Shown one piece after another: positions 1-9,232 of a stretch of 64,000 bases of DNA (position 1 is the first letter of the stretch; the number at the start of each line of letters is the position of its first letter). Source of the stretch: Marmoricola sp. URHB0036 (GTDB taxonomy: Bacteria; Actinomycetota; Actinomycetes; Propionibacteriales; Nocardioidaceae). The position numbers and the translations under genes are program-made. The notes beneath the pieces were generated by a model. That model did not search any database. It saw only the letters and a program-made list of their open reading frames with translations, and was not told the origin of the DNA. The stretch covers positions 39,755 to 103,754 of the forward strand of contig NZ_AUEP01000018.1 of assembly GCF_000426045.1 (NCBI RefSeq), read 5' to 3'.

Positions 1-827
1 GGGTCGGAGATGCCTCGCTCGATGTTCTGGAGTGCCAGCTTCTTCGCCGGGACGGCCAGCCTGGGGTTGATGGTGAACCCGGGGACGAAGCACTCACGGC
101 CCCAGTAGATGCCGGTGCGGTAGGCCTTCTGCACCAGCGGCAGGTGCCGGAACGCGAACCGCTCGATCGCCTTGTAGGGCCGGTCGCCGCGCGGCATCAC
201 CCAGGGAGCGGTGCGCTGGTAGACGTCGAGGTGCGCGGCCTGCTTGGCCACCTCCGGCACGATCTGGATCGCCGACGCGCCGGTGCCGATGACGGCTACC
301 CGCTTGCCGGTGAGGTCGTAGTCGTGGTTCCAGCGCGCCGAGTGGAAGATCTCGCCGGCGAAGGAGTCGATGCCGGCGATGTCCGGCAGCTTGGGCTCGG
401 AGAGCCCTCCGGAGCCGGTGACCAGGATGTCGGCGAGGACCTCGCCGTGGTCGGTGCCGATGTGCCAGACGCGCTCCTCCTCGTCCCAGGCGGCGTCCTC
501 GACCGTGACGCCGAACCGGAACCGGTCCAGCACTCCTGCTTCGCGGGCGGTGCGCTCGAGGTAGGCCTGGATCTCCGGTTGGGGGGAGAAGGACCGCGAC
601 CAGTCCGGGTTGGGCGCGAAGCTGAACGAGTAGAGCTGACTGGGCACGTCGCAGGCCGCACCGGGGTAGGTGTTGTCGCGCCAGGTCCCGCCGACGCTCT
701 GGCCCTTGTCGACGACGAGGAAGTCGCCGAAGCCGTGCTCGTCGAGCTTGATCGCGGTGCCCAGGCCGGCGAAACCAGCGCCGACGACGAACACCCGGAC
801 GCGCTCGGGGAGGGAGATCGAGGTCAT
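1..827 (-). CDS. Flavin monooxygenase, Baeyer-Villiger type (C-terminus outside window)
   Basis: The first 275 residues are visible; the 3' end runs off the window. The N-terminal FAD Rossmann motif (GAGFAGL, about residues 15-21) and a second nucleotide-binding motif (GTGASAIQI) flank the fingerprint FAGEIFHSARW, which matches FxGxxxHxxxW of type I Baeyer-Villiger monooxygenases; the canonical P/D after W is N here. The family uses NADPH, FAD and O2 to oxidise ketones to esters or to oxygenate heteroatoms; the substrate cannot be read from sequence. The ATG at 827 gives MTSISLPERVRVFVVGAG. It is divergent from a TetR regulator, which probably controls it. Confidence 0.9.
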   Translation of the reverse strand, partial: MTSISLPERVRVFVVGAGFAGLGTAIKLDEHGFGDFLVVDKGQSVGGTWRDNTYPGAACDVPSQLYSFSFAPNPDWSRSFSPQPEIQAYLERTAREAGVLDRFRFGVTVEDAAWDEEERVWHIGTDHGEVLADILVTGSGGLSEPKLPDIAGIDSFAGEIFHSARWNHDYDLTGKRVAVIGTGASAIQIVPEVAKQAAHLDVYQRTAPWVMPRGDRPYKAIERFAFRHLPLVQKAYRTGIYWGRECFVPGFTINPRLAVPAKKLALQNIERGISD

Positions 828-845
828 GGGACCACCCTGCCAACG

Positions 846-887
846 TACTGAACAACCGTCAATAGCGTTGTTGACCCGAGTTCAGTA
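846..887. promoter_or_regulatory. Inverted repeats in monooxygenase/TetR intergenic region
   Basis: TACTGAAC (846-853) is repeated inverted as GTTCAGTA (880-887), and inside it AACAAC (851-856) faces GTTGTT (867-872). The symmetry lies between the divergent starts at 827 and 890 or 899, as expected for a TetR operator controlling both genes. That it is the operator is inferred from position and symmetry only. Confidence 0.55.
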
Positions 888-889
888 AC

Positions 890-1507
890 ATGGGACACAT
901 GTCCACCACCCGGATCCGGATGAGTCCCGACAGCCGGCGCGAGCAGCTGATCGAGCTCGGCGTGCGCCTGCTCGCGACCCGGTCGCTGGAGGACCTCTCC
1001 ATCGAGACACTGGCCGAGGAGGCCGGCATCTCCCGCGGGCTGCTCTACCACTACTTCGGCGGCAAGCAGGAGTTCCACACCGCCGTCGTACGTCGCGCCG
1101 CCGACGACCTCTTCGCCGTGACGGCTCCCGACGGGGACGGCAGCCCCCTCGAGCAGCTCGAGGGCTCCCTGGCCCGCTACGTCGACTACGTCGTGGACAA
1201 CTACGAGGGCTATGTCTCGCTGGTCCGTGGCGCCGCCGGCGGGCACGAAGGCCTGCGCGAGATCTACGAGGAGTCCCGCGAGGCCCTCACCGGCCGTCTC
1301 TTCGAAGGCCCGGTCGCCGAGGAGGCCGCGCAGCTCGGCCTGGTCGACACGCCTGCGGTCCGGCTGATCGTCCGGGGCTGGTCGGCCTTCACCGAGGAGG
1401 TCGTCCTCGACTGGGTGCGCGACCCCCGCGGCATCACTCGCGAAGAGCTGCTGCAGACCCTCTCGGCGTCGTTGCCCGCCATCCTGGCGCCGCAGGCCCG
1501 CGGCTGA
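890..1507 (+). CDS. TetR/AcrR family transcriptional regulator
   Basis: 205 aa. The N-terminal helix-turn-helix (about residues 14-60) has the TetR signature, with IETLAEEAGISRGLLYHYFGGK. The C-terminal ligand domain is divergent, as usual. The divergent monooxygenase and the inverted repeats between them suggest a local repressor whose ligand may be that enzyme's substrate. A second in-frame ATG at 899 is an alternative start. The 3' end overlaps the convergent glycosyltransferase gene by 74 bp. Confidence 0.9.
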   Translation: MGHMSTTRIRMSPDSRREQLIELGVRLLATRSLEDLSIETLAEEAGISRGLLYHYFGGKQEFHTAVVRRAADDLFAVTAPDGDGSPLEQLEGSLARYVDYVVDNYEGYVSLVRGAAGGHEGLREIYEESREALTGRLFEGPVAEEAAQLGLVDTPAVRLIVRGWSAFTEEVVLDWVRDPRGITREELLQTLSASLPAILAPQARG

Positions 1508-2699
1508 AGACCCAGAGCTTCATCGCACCGAACCGCAGCACGGTCACGCCCAGGTTGGCGAGCGTGAGTACGACGACCTCGGCCCCTCGACCGGGAGAGC
1601 TCACCGCGTGGAGCAGCCACAGCGAGCCCGTCGTGGCCGCGAGCCCGGCCGCGAAGATGACGAGCCCCTGCACCTGGTGACGTACGACGTCCCGCGGGCC
1701 GCGCACGCCGAAGGTGAACCGCCGGTTGGCCGCCGTGTTCGCGATGGCCGTCAGCAGCAGTGCGCTGAAGTTGGCCCACCACGACGTCATCGTCGACCGG
1801 AGCGCCAGGTAGAGCACGGCGTAGGCCAGTGTCGAGCCGACGCCGATCACCAGGAAGATGCCGACCTGCATGCCGAGTCGACCCCGACCCGCCTCCGAGC
1901 TGGTCCGGCCGAGCCGCTCGCCGATCTCGCGGAGGGGGAGTGTGCCGCGCACCAGCGAGCGTCCCAGCCGGACCATGCCCTTGAGGTCGTCGACCGCCGT
2001 ACGCACGAGGTCCACGCTGCTGTCGGGGTCGTCGACCCAGTCGACGGGCACCTCGTGGATCCGCAGGCCGGCCCGCTCGGCGACGACGAGCAGCTCGGTG
2101 TCGAAGAACCACGCGTTGTCCTCGACCAGCGGCAGCAGCTCGCGGGCCGCGTCGCGGCGGATCGCCTTGAACCCGCACTGGGCGTCGCTGAACCGGGCCC
2201 GGAGCACCTGCCGCAGCAGCAGGTTGTAGCTGCGCGAGATCAGCTCCCGCTTCGCGCCTCGCTCCACCCGCGAGTGGCGGGCCAGGCGCGAGCCGATGGC
2301 GACGTCGGAGTGACCGCTGACCAGCGGTGCGACGAGGGGGAGCAGCGCGGCCAGGTCGGTGGACAGGTCGACGTCCATGTAGACCAGGACGTCGCTCTCC
2401 GAGGCGCTCCACACCCGCTTCAGGGCTCGCCCCCGACCCTTCTCGGCGAGGTGCACGACCGAGACCTCGGGGTTGGTGTGGCTGAGGCGACGGGCGATCA
2501 GTGCCGTCTGGTCGGTGCTCGCGTTGTCGGCGATCGTCACCCGGAACGACCAGGGCATCGTGCGCAGGTGTTCCAGCACCCGCTCGACCGAGGCTGCGAG
2601 CTGCGCCTCCTCGTTGTAGACCGGGATCACCACGTCCAGGACCGTCGTCGTGGCGAACCCGGGCTCACCGGGGGAGGCCGGCTGCACCAGCGCGCTCAC
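1434..2699 (-). CDS. GT2 polyprenyl-phosphate glycosyltransferase fused to GtrA domain
   Basis: 421 aa from GTG 2699, whose GTGA overlaps the stop of the upstream gene. Residues 21-260 form a GT2 dolichyl-phosphate-mannose-synthase-like domain: VVIPVYNEE (23-31), the metal-binding MDVDLSTD (108-115) and QCGFKAIRRD. From about 275 a GtrA-like membrane domain with several helices follows (GIFLVIGVGSTLAYAVLYLAL, and later NTAANRRFTFG). The family transfers a sugar from a nucleotide donor to polyprenyl phosphate, and GtrA is thought to flip the lipid-linked sugar. The partner gene is an ArnT-like transferase that could use that donor outside the membrane. Confidence 0.88.
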   Translation of the reverse strand: MSALVQPASPGEPGFATTTVLDVVIPVYNEEAQLAASVERVLEHLRTMPWSFRVTIADNASTDQTALIARRLSHTNPEVSVVHLAEKGRGRALKRVWSASESDVLVYMDVDLSTDLAALLPLVAPLVSGHSDVAIGSRLARHSRVERGAKRELISRSYNLLLRQVLRARFSDAQCGFKAIRRDAARELLPLVEDNAWFFDTELLVVAERAGLRIHEVPVDWVDDPDSSVDLVRTAVDDLKGMVRLGRSLVRGTLPLREIGERLGRTSSEAGRGRLGMQVGIFLVIGVGSTLAYAVLYLALRSTMTSWWANFSALLLTAIANTAANRRFTFGVRGPRDVVRHQVQGLVIFAAGLAATTGSLWLLHAVSSPGRGAEVVVLTLANLGVTVLRFGAMKLWVFSRGPAAPGWRATTPRGSAAALRE

Positions 2700-4768
2700 T
2701 TGATCCCGCCCGAGAGGTCGTAGAGGGTCACGCCGTCCACGGTGGTCGCGGTGAAGTTGGCAGCGACCCACTGGGCGATCTCGCTGCTGTCGTTGCTGCC
2801 GGTGCCACCCGGTCCGCCGCCGACCCCACCGCTGCCGATGAACCAGTGGACCTGTCCGTCGGCGACGTACTTCTCGAACTGTGCGAGCGTCGGGCTCGGG
2901 TCGCTGCCGTTGAAGCCGCCGATCGCCATCACCGGCTCCTCGCTGGCCAGCTGGTAGCCGGCGGCGTTGTTGGCGCCCAAGGCCGCGGCTGCCCAGGTGT
3001 AGCTGTCGGCGTCGTTCTGCAGGAGCTTGGTCACCGCCGCACTCGAGGTGCTCCCGTTGAGCAGGCCGCCCATGCCGCCGCCGGTGGGTGCGGTCCTGGT
3101 GGTGCCTCCCTGAGCCGGGCCGGTCTGGCCCTGGCCCTGGCCTTGGCCCTGGGCCGGCGGGGTCCCCAGCTGGCGCATGCCCCCGGGCAGCCCGCCCGGG
3201 CCACCCATCCCGCCGGCCGTGGTCGGTCCGGCGCTCGGGATGGAGCCGGTGTGCGGGGTGGACGCGGTGCTCACGGCGTACGCCGCCGGCCCGGCCAGGC
3301 CGGTCACCAACGCGGCCGCCGCCACGGCCAGAGCCACCCTGTGGGGCAGGTGACGTACGCCGGCCAGGACGAGTGCCGCCGCGAGACCGGCGACCACGAC
3401 GACCCACTTCAGCCAGGGGACGAAGCCGTCGGCCCGGTCGAGCAGGTACCACGCGAGCACCGACGTCATGGCCGTGGTGAACGCGAGCACTCCGCTGGCG
3501 GCGTACGACGCGCGGTGCTGCCACAGCACCCAGGCGCCGATGCCGACGAGCGCCGCGATCGCCGGCGCCAGGGCGACCGTGTAGTAGGCGTGGAAGATGC
3601 CGGCCATGAAGCTGAAGGTCAGCGCCGTCACGAGCAGCCAGGCCAGCCAGAGGGTGAGCGCACTGCGCAGGTGCTGGTGGCGCCGCCCGAACCAGAGGGC
3701 GGCTCCACCCAGCACGAGGGCGGCCGGGAGCAGCCAGGCGATCTGGCCGCCGATCTCGGTGTCGAACAGCCGGAACAGCCCGGTCGCGCCCCAGTTGCCG
3801 GCGCCGCCACCGCCGCCGCCGACCGAGCCGGTCTCGTTGCCGCTGAGTCGCCCGAGCCCGTTGTAGCCGAGGGTCAGCTCGAGGATGGAGTTGTCCTGGG
3901 AGCCGCCGATGTAGGGACGGCTCGACGCCGGCCACAGCTGGACGATCGCGATCCACCAGCCACCCGCGAGCAGCATCGTCCCGAACGCCACCATCAGGTG
4001 ACCGAGGCGCTTGCCCCACGAGGTCCGGGCGAACAGCAGGTACGCGAGCGCCAGGGCCGGCAACACCAGGAACGCCTGCAACATCTTGGTCAGGAAGGCG
4101 AGTCCGACCAGGGCACCCCCGAGGGAGAGCCACCGGACGGGGTGGCCACCCTCGCGGCCACTGGAGTCGACGGCGCGCAGAGTGGCTCCGGCAGCGCCGA
4201 CCATCAGCAGGGTGAGCATCGCGTCGGGGTTGTTGAACCGGAACATCAGCACGGCGACCGGTGCCAGCGCCATCGTGGCGCCGGCGACCAGACCGGCCGC
4301 GGCCGATCCCGTCGTACGACGGACCAGGCGGTGCAGCAGCCCGACGGTGGCCACGCCCATCAACGCCTGCGGGACCAGGATGCTCCAGCTCGACAGCCCG
4401 AAGACGCGCACCGAGAGGGCCATCGGCCACAGCGACAGCGGAGTCTTGTCGACCGTGATCGAGCCGGCCGCGTCACTGGAGCCGAAGAAGAACGCCTTCC
4501 ACGACTCGGAGCCGGCCTGCACGGCGGCGGAGTAGAAGGAGTTGGCCCAGCCGCTGGCCCCGAGCCCCCAGAGGTAGAGGACCCCGGTCGCGACGAGCAG
4601 CGCGATCAGTGCCGGTCGTGCCCAGGCCGGCTCGTCGGCCGGCCCGCGCCAGAGACGGACGATCCGGTCGGGAACCTGCCCGGAGCGACGGGTTCGGTCG
4701 GAGGGGAGCGCTCCTGGCTCCCAAGTGGTCGTGGGTCCCGAGGGCCGGGGAAGCGTGGTGGTGTCCAT
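2696..4768 (-). CDS. ArnT/PMT-like membrane glycosyltransferase
   Basis: 690 aa, about 11-13 membrane helices in the first 450 residues. The early loop holds SITVDKTPLSLWPMAL, the D-K-x-P-L motif of PMT/ArnT (GT39/GT83-like) enzymes that transfer sugars from polyprenyl-phosphate donors. A low-complexity periplasmic linker rich in Gly, Gln and Pro (about 500-560) leads to a soluble C-terminal domain of about 130 residues. It is coupled by GTGA overlap to the GT2-GtrA gene, so the two probably make and use one lipid-linked sugar to decorate the cell surface. The acceptor is unknown. Confidence 0.85.
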   Translation of the reverse strand: MDTTTLPRPSGPTTTWEPGALPSDRTRRSGQVPDRIVRLWRGPADEPAWARPALIALLVATGVLYLWGLGASGWANSFYSAAVQAGSESWKAFFFGSSDAAGSITVDKTPLSLWPMALSVRVFGLSSWSILVPQALMGVATVGLLHRLVRRTTGSAAAGLVAGATMALAPVAVLMFRFNNPDAMLTLLMVGAAGATLRAVDSSGREGGHPVRWLSLGGALVGLAFLTKMLQAFLVLPALALAYLLFARTSWGKRLGHLMVAFGTMLLAGGWWIAIVQLWPASSRPYIGGSQDNSILELTLGYNGLGRLSGNETGSVGGGGGGAGNWGATGLFRLFDTEIGGQIAWLLPAALVLGGAALWFGRRHQHLRSALTLWLAWLLVTALTFSFMAGIFHAYYTVALAPAIAALVGIGAWVLWQHRASYAASGVLAFTTAMTSVLAWYLLDRADGFVPWLKWVVVVAGLAAALVLAGVRHLPHRVALAVAAAALVTGLAGPAAYAVSTASTPHTGSIPSAGPTTAGGMGGPGGLPGGMRQLGTPPAQGQGQGQGQTGPAQGGTTRTAPTGGGMGGLLNGSTSSAAVTKLLQNDADSYTWAAAALGANNAAGYQLASEEPVMAIGGFNGSDPSPTLAQFEKYVADGQVHWFIGSGGVGGGPGGTGSNDSSEIAQWVAANFTATTVDGVTLYDLSGGIK

Positions 4769-4833
4769 GCCGAGAGGTTCGGCGACCCACCTGCGACGGC
4801 CGTGTGGTCGTTCTGTGGGGGCGCTGTGAGGGT

Positions 4834-4867
4834 GGCGCCCGCCCGGACACGAACGTGGACGGGCGCC
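4834..4867 (-). terminator. GC-rich hairpin downstream of DUF4242 gene
   Basis: GGCGCCCG (4834-4841) pairs with CGGGCGCC (4860-4867), an 8-bp stem ending 7 nt past the stop of the DUF4242 gene. No T tract follows, so termination is only a suggestion. Confidence 0.4.
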
Positions 4868-4874
4868 GCGTCGC

Positions 4875-5147
4875 TCAGTGGTAGAAGTACGGGTCGAGCA
4901 CCGACACCTCGGTGATCACGTCGACCGGCAGCTCGTTGGTGCCGGCGGCGCTCCGGATCGCCGCCGGGTCCGGCGCGTCGTAGATGCAGAACGAGGTGTG
5001 GTGGTCGGGCGAGACGTAGGAGTGCAGCCAGGTGACGCCGTGGCCGGCGTTCCCGGCCACCACCTTGAGGCATGTCTCGGCACCGGTGTGGTCGACCGGG
5101 ATCTCCAGGCCGTCCGGGAAGGTGCGCTGTACGAGGTAACGAGGCAT
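4875..5147 (-). CDS. DUF4242 domain protein
   Basis: 90 aa. Starting at ATG 5147 it reads MPRYLVQRTFPDG and is preceded by AAGGAC at good spacing; a longer start at 5216 would add 23 unlikely residues. The whole protein is one small ferredoxin-like alpha/beta DUF4242 domain, with conserved GVTWLHSYVSPDHHTSFCIYD in the middle. Some relatives are annotated as nickel-binding, but activity is unproven. It lies 73 nt downstream of the LuxR regulator on the same strand, so the two may form one transcription unit. Confidence 0.75.
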   Translation of the reverse strand: MPRYLVQRTFPDGLEIPVDHTGAETCLKVVAGNAGHGVTWLHSYVSPDHHTSFCIYDAPDPAAIRSAAGTNELPVDVITEVSVLDPYFYH

Positions 5148-5219
5148 CGGGATTGTCCTTCGTGTGTGGGTGGGACTTGATGCCTCGATCCTGTGCGGGC
5201 CGGTGGCCTGCGACATCGG

Positions 5220-7805
5220 TCACCGGTGCCCATGTTTCGGCGAGGCGATGACCTGGTCGGTCCACGCCGCCACGGCCCGCGCGGCCTCGCGTCGGTTGGC
5301 GACACCCAGCTTGGCGAGCACGGCCGAGACGTGATGGGCCGCCGTCCTGGCCGAGATGAACAGCGCGGCACCGATCTCGGCGTTGGTCGCGCCGTGGCCC
5401 AGCAGGCGAGCCACCTCGAGCTCGCGGTCGGTCAGGCCGGCCGGGTTGGCGGCCGTCGTACGACGCGGTCGGACGGCGACCGTGAGCCCGAGGTCGCGCA
5501 TCCGTTGCGCCGTGCGGGCGGCGTCCTGCCGGGCTCCCAGCCGGTGCAGCTCGGCCGAGGCCTGCTCGAGGTCGTCGGCGTCGTCCGTCTCCGACAGCGC
5601 AAGTGCCGCCTCCCACGGACAGCCGATCTCCCGCCACTGCGCGGCGGCGGCCTGCCAGCGTTGCTCCACCATGGCGCGGTACGGCGCCGCCATCGGGAGG
5701 TCCTCGACGACGCCGGTCGCGCGCCACCGCCACCAGGCCAGCTCGCCGGTCGCCCAGGGATGGCCGAGACCCACGGCGAGCTCGAGGGTCGGCGTCACGA
5801 GGGCGGGGATCTGGTCGGTACGCCCGGAGTACCAGGCGGCCTCGGCCTGTCCGGCCGCGACCGGCCACAGGCGCTGGAGGTGACCCGTGCGTTCTGCCAG
5901 CGCCTGTGCGGTGTCGAGCAAGGCGGGTCCACCCGGTTCTCCGCGTCGGACGAGCACCTTGGCTGCGACCGGCAGGGCGCCGATCCGCGAGATCGGGTCG
6001 GTGTCGTCGGGGAGACTGCTGGCCAGCGTGAACGCACGGTCCCAGTCGCCCTGCTCGAGGGCGATCCGGGCCAGCCAGCAGACGGCGTAGTCACGGCTGT
6101 GGTCGAGGTCGCGCTCCGTGCAGAAGCGGCGGTTCTCCTCGAGCCAGTGCCGGGCCGTCCGGTAGCGGCGTACCTCTCCGGCGCCCGAGCCGAGGTTGAC
6201 CATGGCAGAGGCTGTCGCGATGTCGTCGCGCAGCCGCCGGGCGGTCTCGAGCGACTCGACCAGCAACGGCTCGGCGGCCTCGGGGTCGGCGAACCAGTTG
6301 GCCGTGCCGACGGCGTTCAGTGCCCACACGAGACCGTGGCCGTCACCCCGCTCACGGGCCAGGCCGATGGCACGCCGGCCGGTCTCCAGCGAGAGCGGGA
6401 TCTCGCGGGCGAGCATGTACAGCGCGCTGGCGGTGCCGAGCACGTCCACCTCCCCGACCGAGCCGGGGGAGGCGAGCACCAGCTCGACGGCCTCGTCCAC
6501 GGCGGCCCGGGAGTCGGCGCGACCGAGGATCCACAGCACGCGGGCATGGATGGCCAGGTGCCTCGGCAGGTCGTCGAGGTGGTGGTCCCGGCTGATGGCC
6601 ACGGCCCGGCTCGAGGCGTCGAGGGCCTCGTCGAGGCGGCCGGTGGCCTGGAGGATCGGGGCGGCCCGTCCGAGGATGTTCGCGGCCCGCGTCGGTTCGG
6701 CCCCGTCGAGGTGGGCGACCGCACGGGCCATCTGGGCCGCCGCCTCGCGATGGGAGCCCAGGCGAGCCGCCTGCTCGGCCGCCGCCACCGCGTTCGTCAG
6801 CACGGTGGCCGACTCGCCGGCCAGGTCGGCGTGATGGGCGATGCGTGCCTCGTGGTGACCCGATCGGGTGAGCAGCTGGGCGACGACACCCGCGTGCAGC
6901 TGCTGGCGTCGTACGGCGGGCAGGCTGTCGAGCACGGCGTTGCGGGCCAGCTCGTGGCGGTACGTCGCGACCCGCGACTCGATCTCGAGCAGGTCGGCGC
7001 GCTCGCACTCCTCGAGATCGAGAGCCGTCGATCCGCTGACCGCGAGCAGCAGGTCGAGCTCGACCCGGTCGGGCACGACGGCGGCGGTCTCGAGCGCAGC
7101 TCGCGCGCCCTCCGTCAGCCCGGCGGCCCGTCCGACGACGGCGTCCCGTACCGAGGCCGGCACGACGTCGTCCTGGGAGGCGAGCACCTCGGTCACGAAG
7201 AACGGGTTCCCCGCCGTGACGGCGTGCACGTGCTCGGCCCGGACCCGGTGGCCCTCGGCGAGTCGGCCGACGGCCTCGACGGACAGCGGAGCGAGGGCCA
7301 CCCGCAGGCTCCGCTGCGACCGGGCGAGATGACCGGCCACCTCGGCCAGCCGCGGCGGTGCGTCCGGGGCGTGCTCGCGAAGGGTGAGCAGGAGCGTCGA
7401 GGTGGTGTCCGCCATCCGCCGGCCGAGGAAGACGAGCAGGTCGAGGGTGGCCTCGTCGGCCCAGTGGACGTCCTCGACGACGACCACGGTCGGCGACTCG
7501 GCGAGTGACTCCAGCGCGGCGGTGAACAGCTCGTGACGCCCGGCATCGCTCGCCATCAGCCCGGCCAGCCGGCCACCGGTCTGCAGAGCGATGTCGTGGA
7601 GCGGTTGCAGCGGCCGCGGGGTGGTGAGGGGCTCGCAGGCACCGGTGAGCACGCGTCCCTGGTGGCTGTGTGTGAAGGCGCGGACCAGGCTGGTCTTGCC
7701 GATCCCGGCCTCGCCGGCGACCAGCACGACGCCGCCCCCGTGCTCTGTCGACCCGGCCGCGAAGGCGGTCAGGTCGTCGAGCTGCCGATCGCGCTCCAGA
7801 AGCAC
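5220..7805 (-). CDS. LuxR family regulator with AAA ATPase domain (LAL/MalT-like)
   Basis: 861 aa. An N-terminal P-loop ATPase has Walker A GEAGIGKTS (31-39) and Walker B VVVVEDVHWADE. A long helical TPR-like middle region follows. The last 65 residues are a LuxR/GerE helix-turn-helix (LTDRELEVARLLGHGATNAEIG). Such large LuxR regulators bind ATP and an inducer and activate nearby genes. The likely target is the DUF4242 gene immediately downstream. The ligand is not predictable. Confidence 0.88.
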   Translation of the reverse strand: MLLERDRQLDDLTAFAAGSTEHGGGVVLVAGEAGIGKTSLVRAFTHSHQGRVLTGACEPLTTPRPLQPLHDIALQTGGRLAGLMASDAGRHELFTAALESLAESPTVVVVEDVHWADEATLDLLVFLGRRMADTTSTLLLTLREHAPDAPPRLAEVAGHLARSQRSLRVALAPLSVEAVGRLAEGHRVRAEHVHAVTAGNPFFVTEVLASQDDVVPASVRDAVVGRAAGLTEGARAALETAAVVPDRVELDLLLAVSGSTALDLEECERADLLEIESRVATYRHELARNAVLDSLPAVRRQQLHAGVVAQLLTRSGHHEARIAHHADLAGESATVLTNAVAAAEQAARLGSHREAAAQMARAVAHLDGAEPTRAANILGRAAPILQATGRLDEALDASSRAVAISRDHHLDDLPRHLAIHARVLWILGRADSRAAVDEAVELVLASPGSVGEVDVLGTASALYMLAREIPLSLETGRRAIGLARERGDGHGLVWALNAVGTANWFADPEAAEPLLVESLETARRLRDDIATASAMVNLGSGAGEVRRYRTARHWLEENRRFCTERDLDHSRDYAVCWLARIALEQGDWDRAFTLASSLPDDTDPISRIGALPVAAKVLVRRGEPGGPALLDTAQALAERTGHLQRLWPVAAGQAEAAWYSGRTDQIPALVTPTLELAVGLGHPWATGELAWWRWRATGVVEDLPMAAPYRAMVEQRWQAAAAQWREIGCPWEAALALSETDDADDLEQASAELHRLGARQDAARTAQRMRDLGLTVAVRPRRTTAANPAGLTDRELEVARLLGHGATNAEIGAALFISARTAAHHVSAVLAKLGVANRREAARAVAAWTDQVIASPKHGHR

Positions 7806-7822
7806 CGCTCGATCGTAGAGCG

Positions 7823-9232
7823 CTACGCCGGCAGGGTCACCGTGAACGTGGTGTCGCCGGGCTCGGACCGGACCGAGGTGCTGCCGGCGTGTGCCTGGAC
7901 GATCGCGGCGACCAGCGACAGTCCCAGGCCGGCCCCTCCGCTCGCACGCGTGCGCGAGCTGTCGCCACGGGTGAATCGCTCGAAGACGTGGTCGGCGAGT
8001 CCTGGGGGGAGGCCCGGGCCGTCGTCGTGCACCGTGATGGTGATGCCGCTGTCGCTCGGCTCGGCCGAGACGGTGACCGTCGTCCCGGGAGGCGTGTGGT
8101 GGCGGGCGTTGCTGAGCAGGTTGGTGACCACCTGGTGCAGTCGCTGCTCGTCGCCGGTGACGGTCACCGGCTCCTCGGGCAGCCGGAGCTGCCAGCGGTG
8201 GCCGGGAGCGAGCACCCGGGCGTCGCCGACCGACTCGAGCAGCAGCCGGGTGACGTCGACCTCGACACGGTCGAGCGGGCGGCCGGAGTCGAGCCTGGCC
8301 AGCAGCAGCAGGTCGTCGACCAGCGTCGACATCCGGTCGGTCTCGGTCTCGACCTTGGTCAGGGCGCTGGCGAGGGCAGCCGGGTCGTCCGGCGTACGAC
8401 GGGACAGCTCGGCGTAGCCGTGGATCGTGGCCAGCGGCGTACGCAGCTCGTGGGAGGCGTCGGCCACGAACTGGCGCACCTGCTGCTCGCTGCGGTGCCG
8501 GGCCGTCAGCGAGACCTCCACGTGCTCGAGCAGCGTGTTCAGCGCCGCCCCGACCTGGCCGACCTCGGTGCGCTCGTCGGTGAGCCGCTCCGGCACCCGC
8601 TCGGTGACGCCGATGTCACCGGAGTCCAGGGGGAGTACGGCGACGGCGTGCGCGGTCTGCGCGACGTCGTTGAGCGGACGCAGCTGCCGTCGTACGACGA
8701 GCGTGCCGGCTCCTCCGGCGGCGACCACGCCGAGCAGGCCGAGCAGGACCTCCAGCCAGATCAGGCTGGACAGGATGTCGTGGACCTCGGTGGTGGGAAG
8801 CCCGGTGACGATCTTGCCGCCCGTGACGTCGCGCGCGATGACGCGGTAGTCGCCCAGAGCCGTCAGGTTGACGGTGTGCAGGGCGCCGTCGGTCGGCACC
8901 TTGTCGAGCTGCTCGGTCACCGTGGTGGAGACCGATCGCTTCACCCCTCGATTGTCGTCCCGGGTCGTCACCACGAAGGCCTGGGCCGGCCCCTCCTCGG
9001 GGTAGAGCCCGGTGACCGTGCGCAGCTGGGCGCCGAGGTCGGGCCCGGGACCGATGTCGCCGCCCGGAGGGCGACCGAGGTCGAAGCTCTTCATGACCTG
9101 GTCGTCCAGCCGGCTGTAGAGATAGCTGCGCATCGCGAGTGCCGTGACCGTGCCGATCAGCACCGAGGTCACGGCGACCAGCACCACCGTGGTGATGACC
9201 AGGCGTGACGTCAGCGAACGAGGAAGCCTCAT
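7823..9232 (-). CDS. Sensor histidine kinase (HAMP-HisKA-HATPase)
   Basis: 469 aa. TM1 lies about 12-33 and TM2 about 165-190 around an extracellular domain of about 130 residues. HAMP follows, then the H-box FVADASHELRTPL and an HATPase with N (LLSNARHH), G1 (DDGPGLP) and G2 (GAGLGLSLV) boxes, all intact. Its ATG overlaps the stop of the response regulator upstream by 4 nt. The architecture is that of MprB/CutS-type kinases. The signal is unknown; the Pro/Gly-rich protein divergent from the pair is a candidate target or accessory factor. Confidence 0.92.
   Translation of the reverse strand: MRLPRSLTSRLVITTVVLVAVTSVLIGTVTALAMRSYLYSRLDDQVMKSFDLGRPPGGDIGPGPDLGAQLRTVTGLYPEEGPAQAFVVTTRDDNRGVKRSVSTTVTEQLDKVPTDGALHTVNLTALGDYRVIARDVTGGKIVTGLPTTEVHDILSSLIWLEVLLGLLGVVAAGGAGTLVVRRQLRPLNDVAQTAHAVAVLPLDSGDIGVTERVPERLTDERTEVGQVGAALNTLLEHVEVSLTARHRSEQQVRQFVADASHELRTPLATIHGYAELSRRTPDDPAALASALTKVETETDRMSTLVDDLLLLARLDSGRPLDRVEVDVTRLLLESVGDARVLAPGHRWQLRLPEEPVTVTGDEQRLHQVVTNLLSNARHHTPPGTTVTVSAEPSDSGITITVHDDGPGLPPGLADHVFERFTRGDSSRTRASGGAGLGLSLVAAIVQAHAGSTSVRSEPGDTTFTVTLPA

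Noticed and set aside
3100..3190. GQGQGQGQ and Gly-rich repeats in the ArnT-like gene as a tandem repeat locus
   Set aside because: They encode a low-complexity linker common in this family; no DNA-level tandem unit long enough to call a repeat.
1434..4430. A 998-residue minus-strand open frame spanning two glycosyltransferase genes
   Set aside because: Only its last 421 residues match a protein family; the rest is an alternate frame of the ArnT-like gene, and GTG 2699 is the sensible start.
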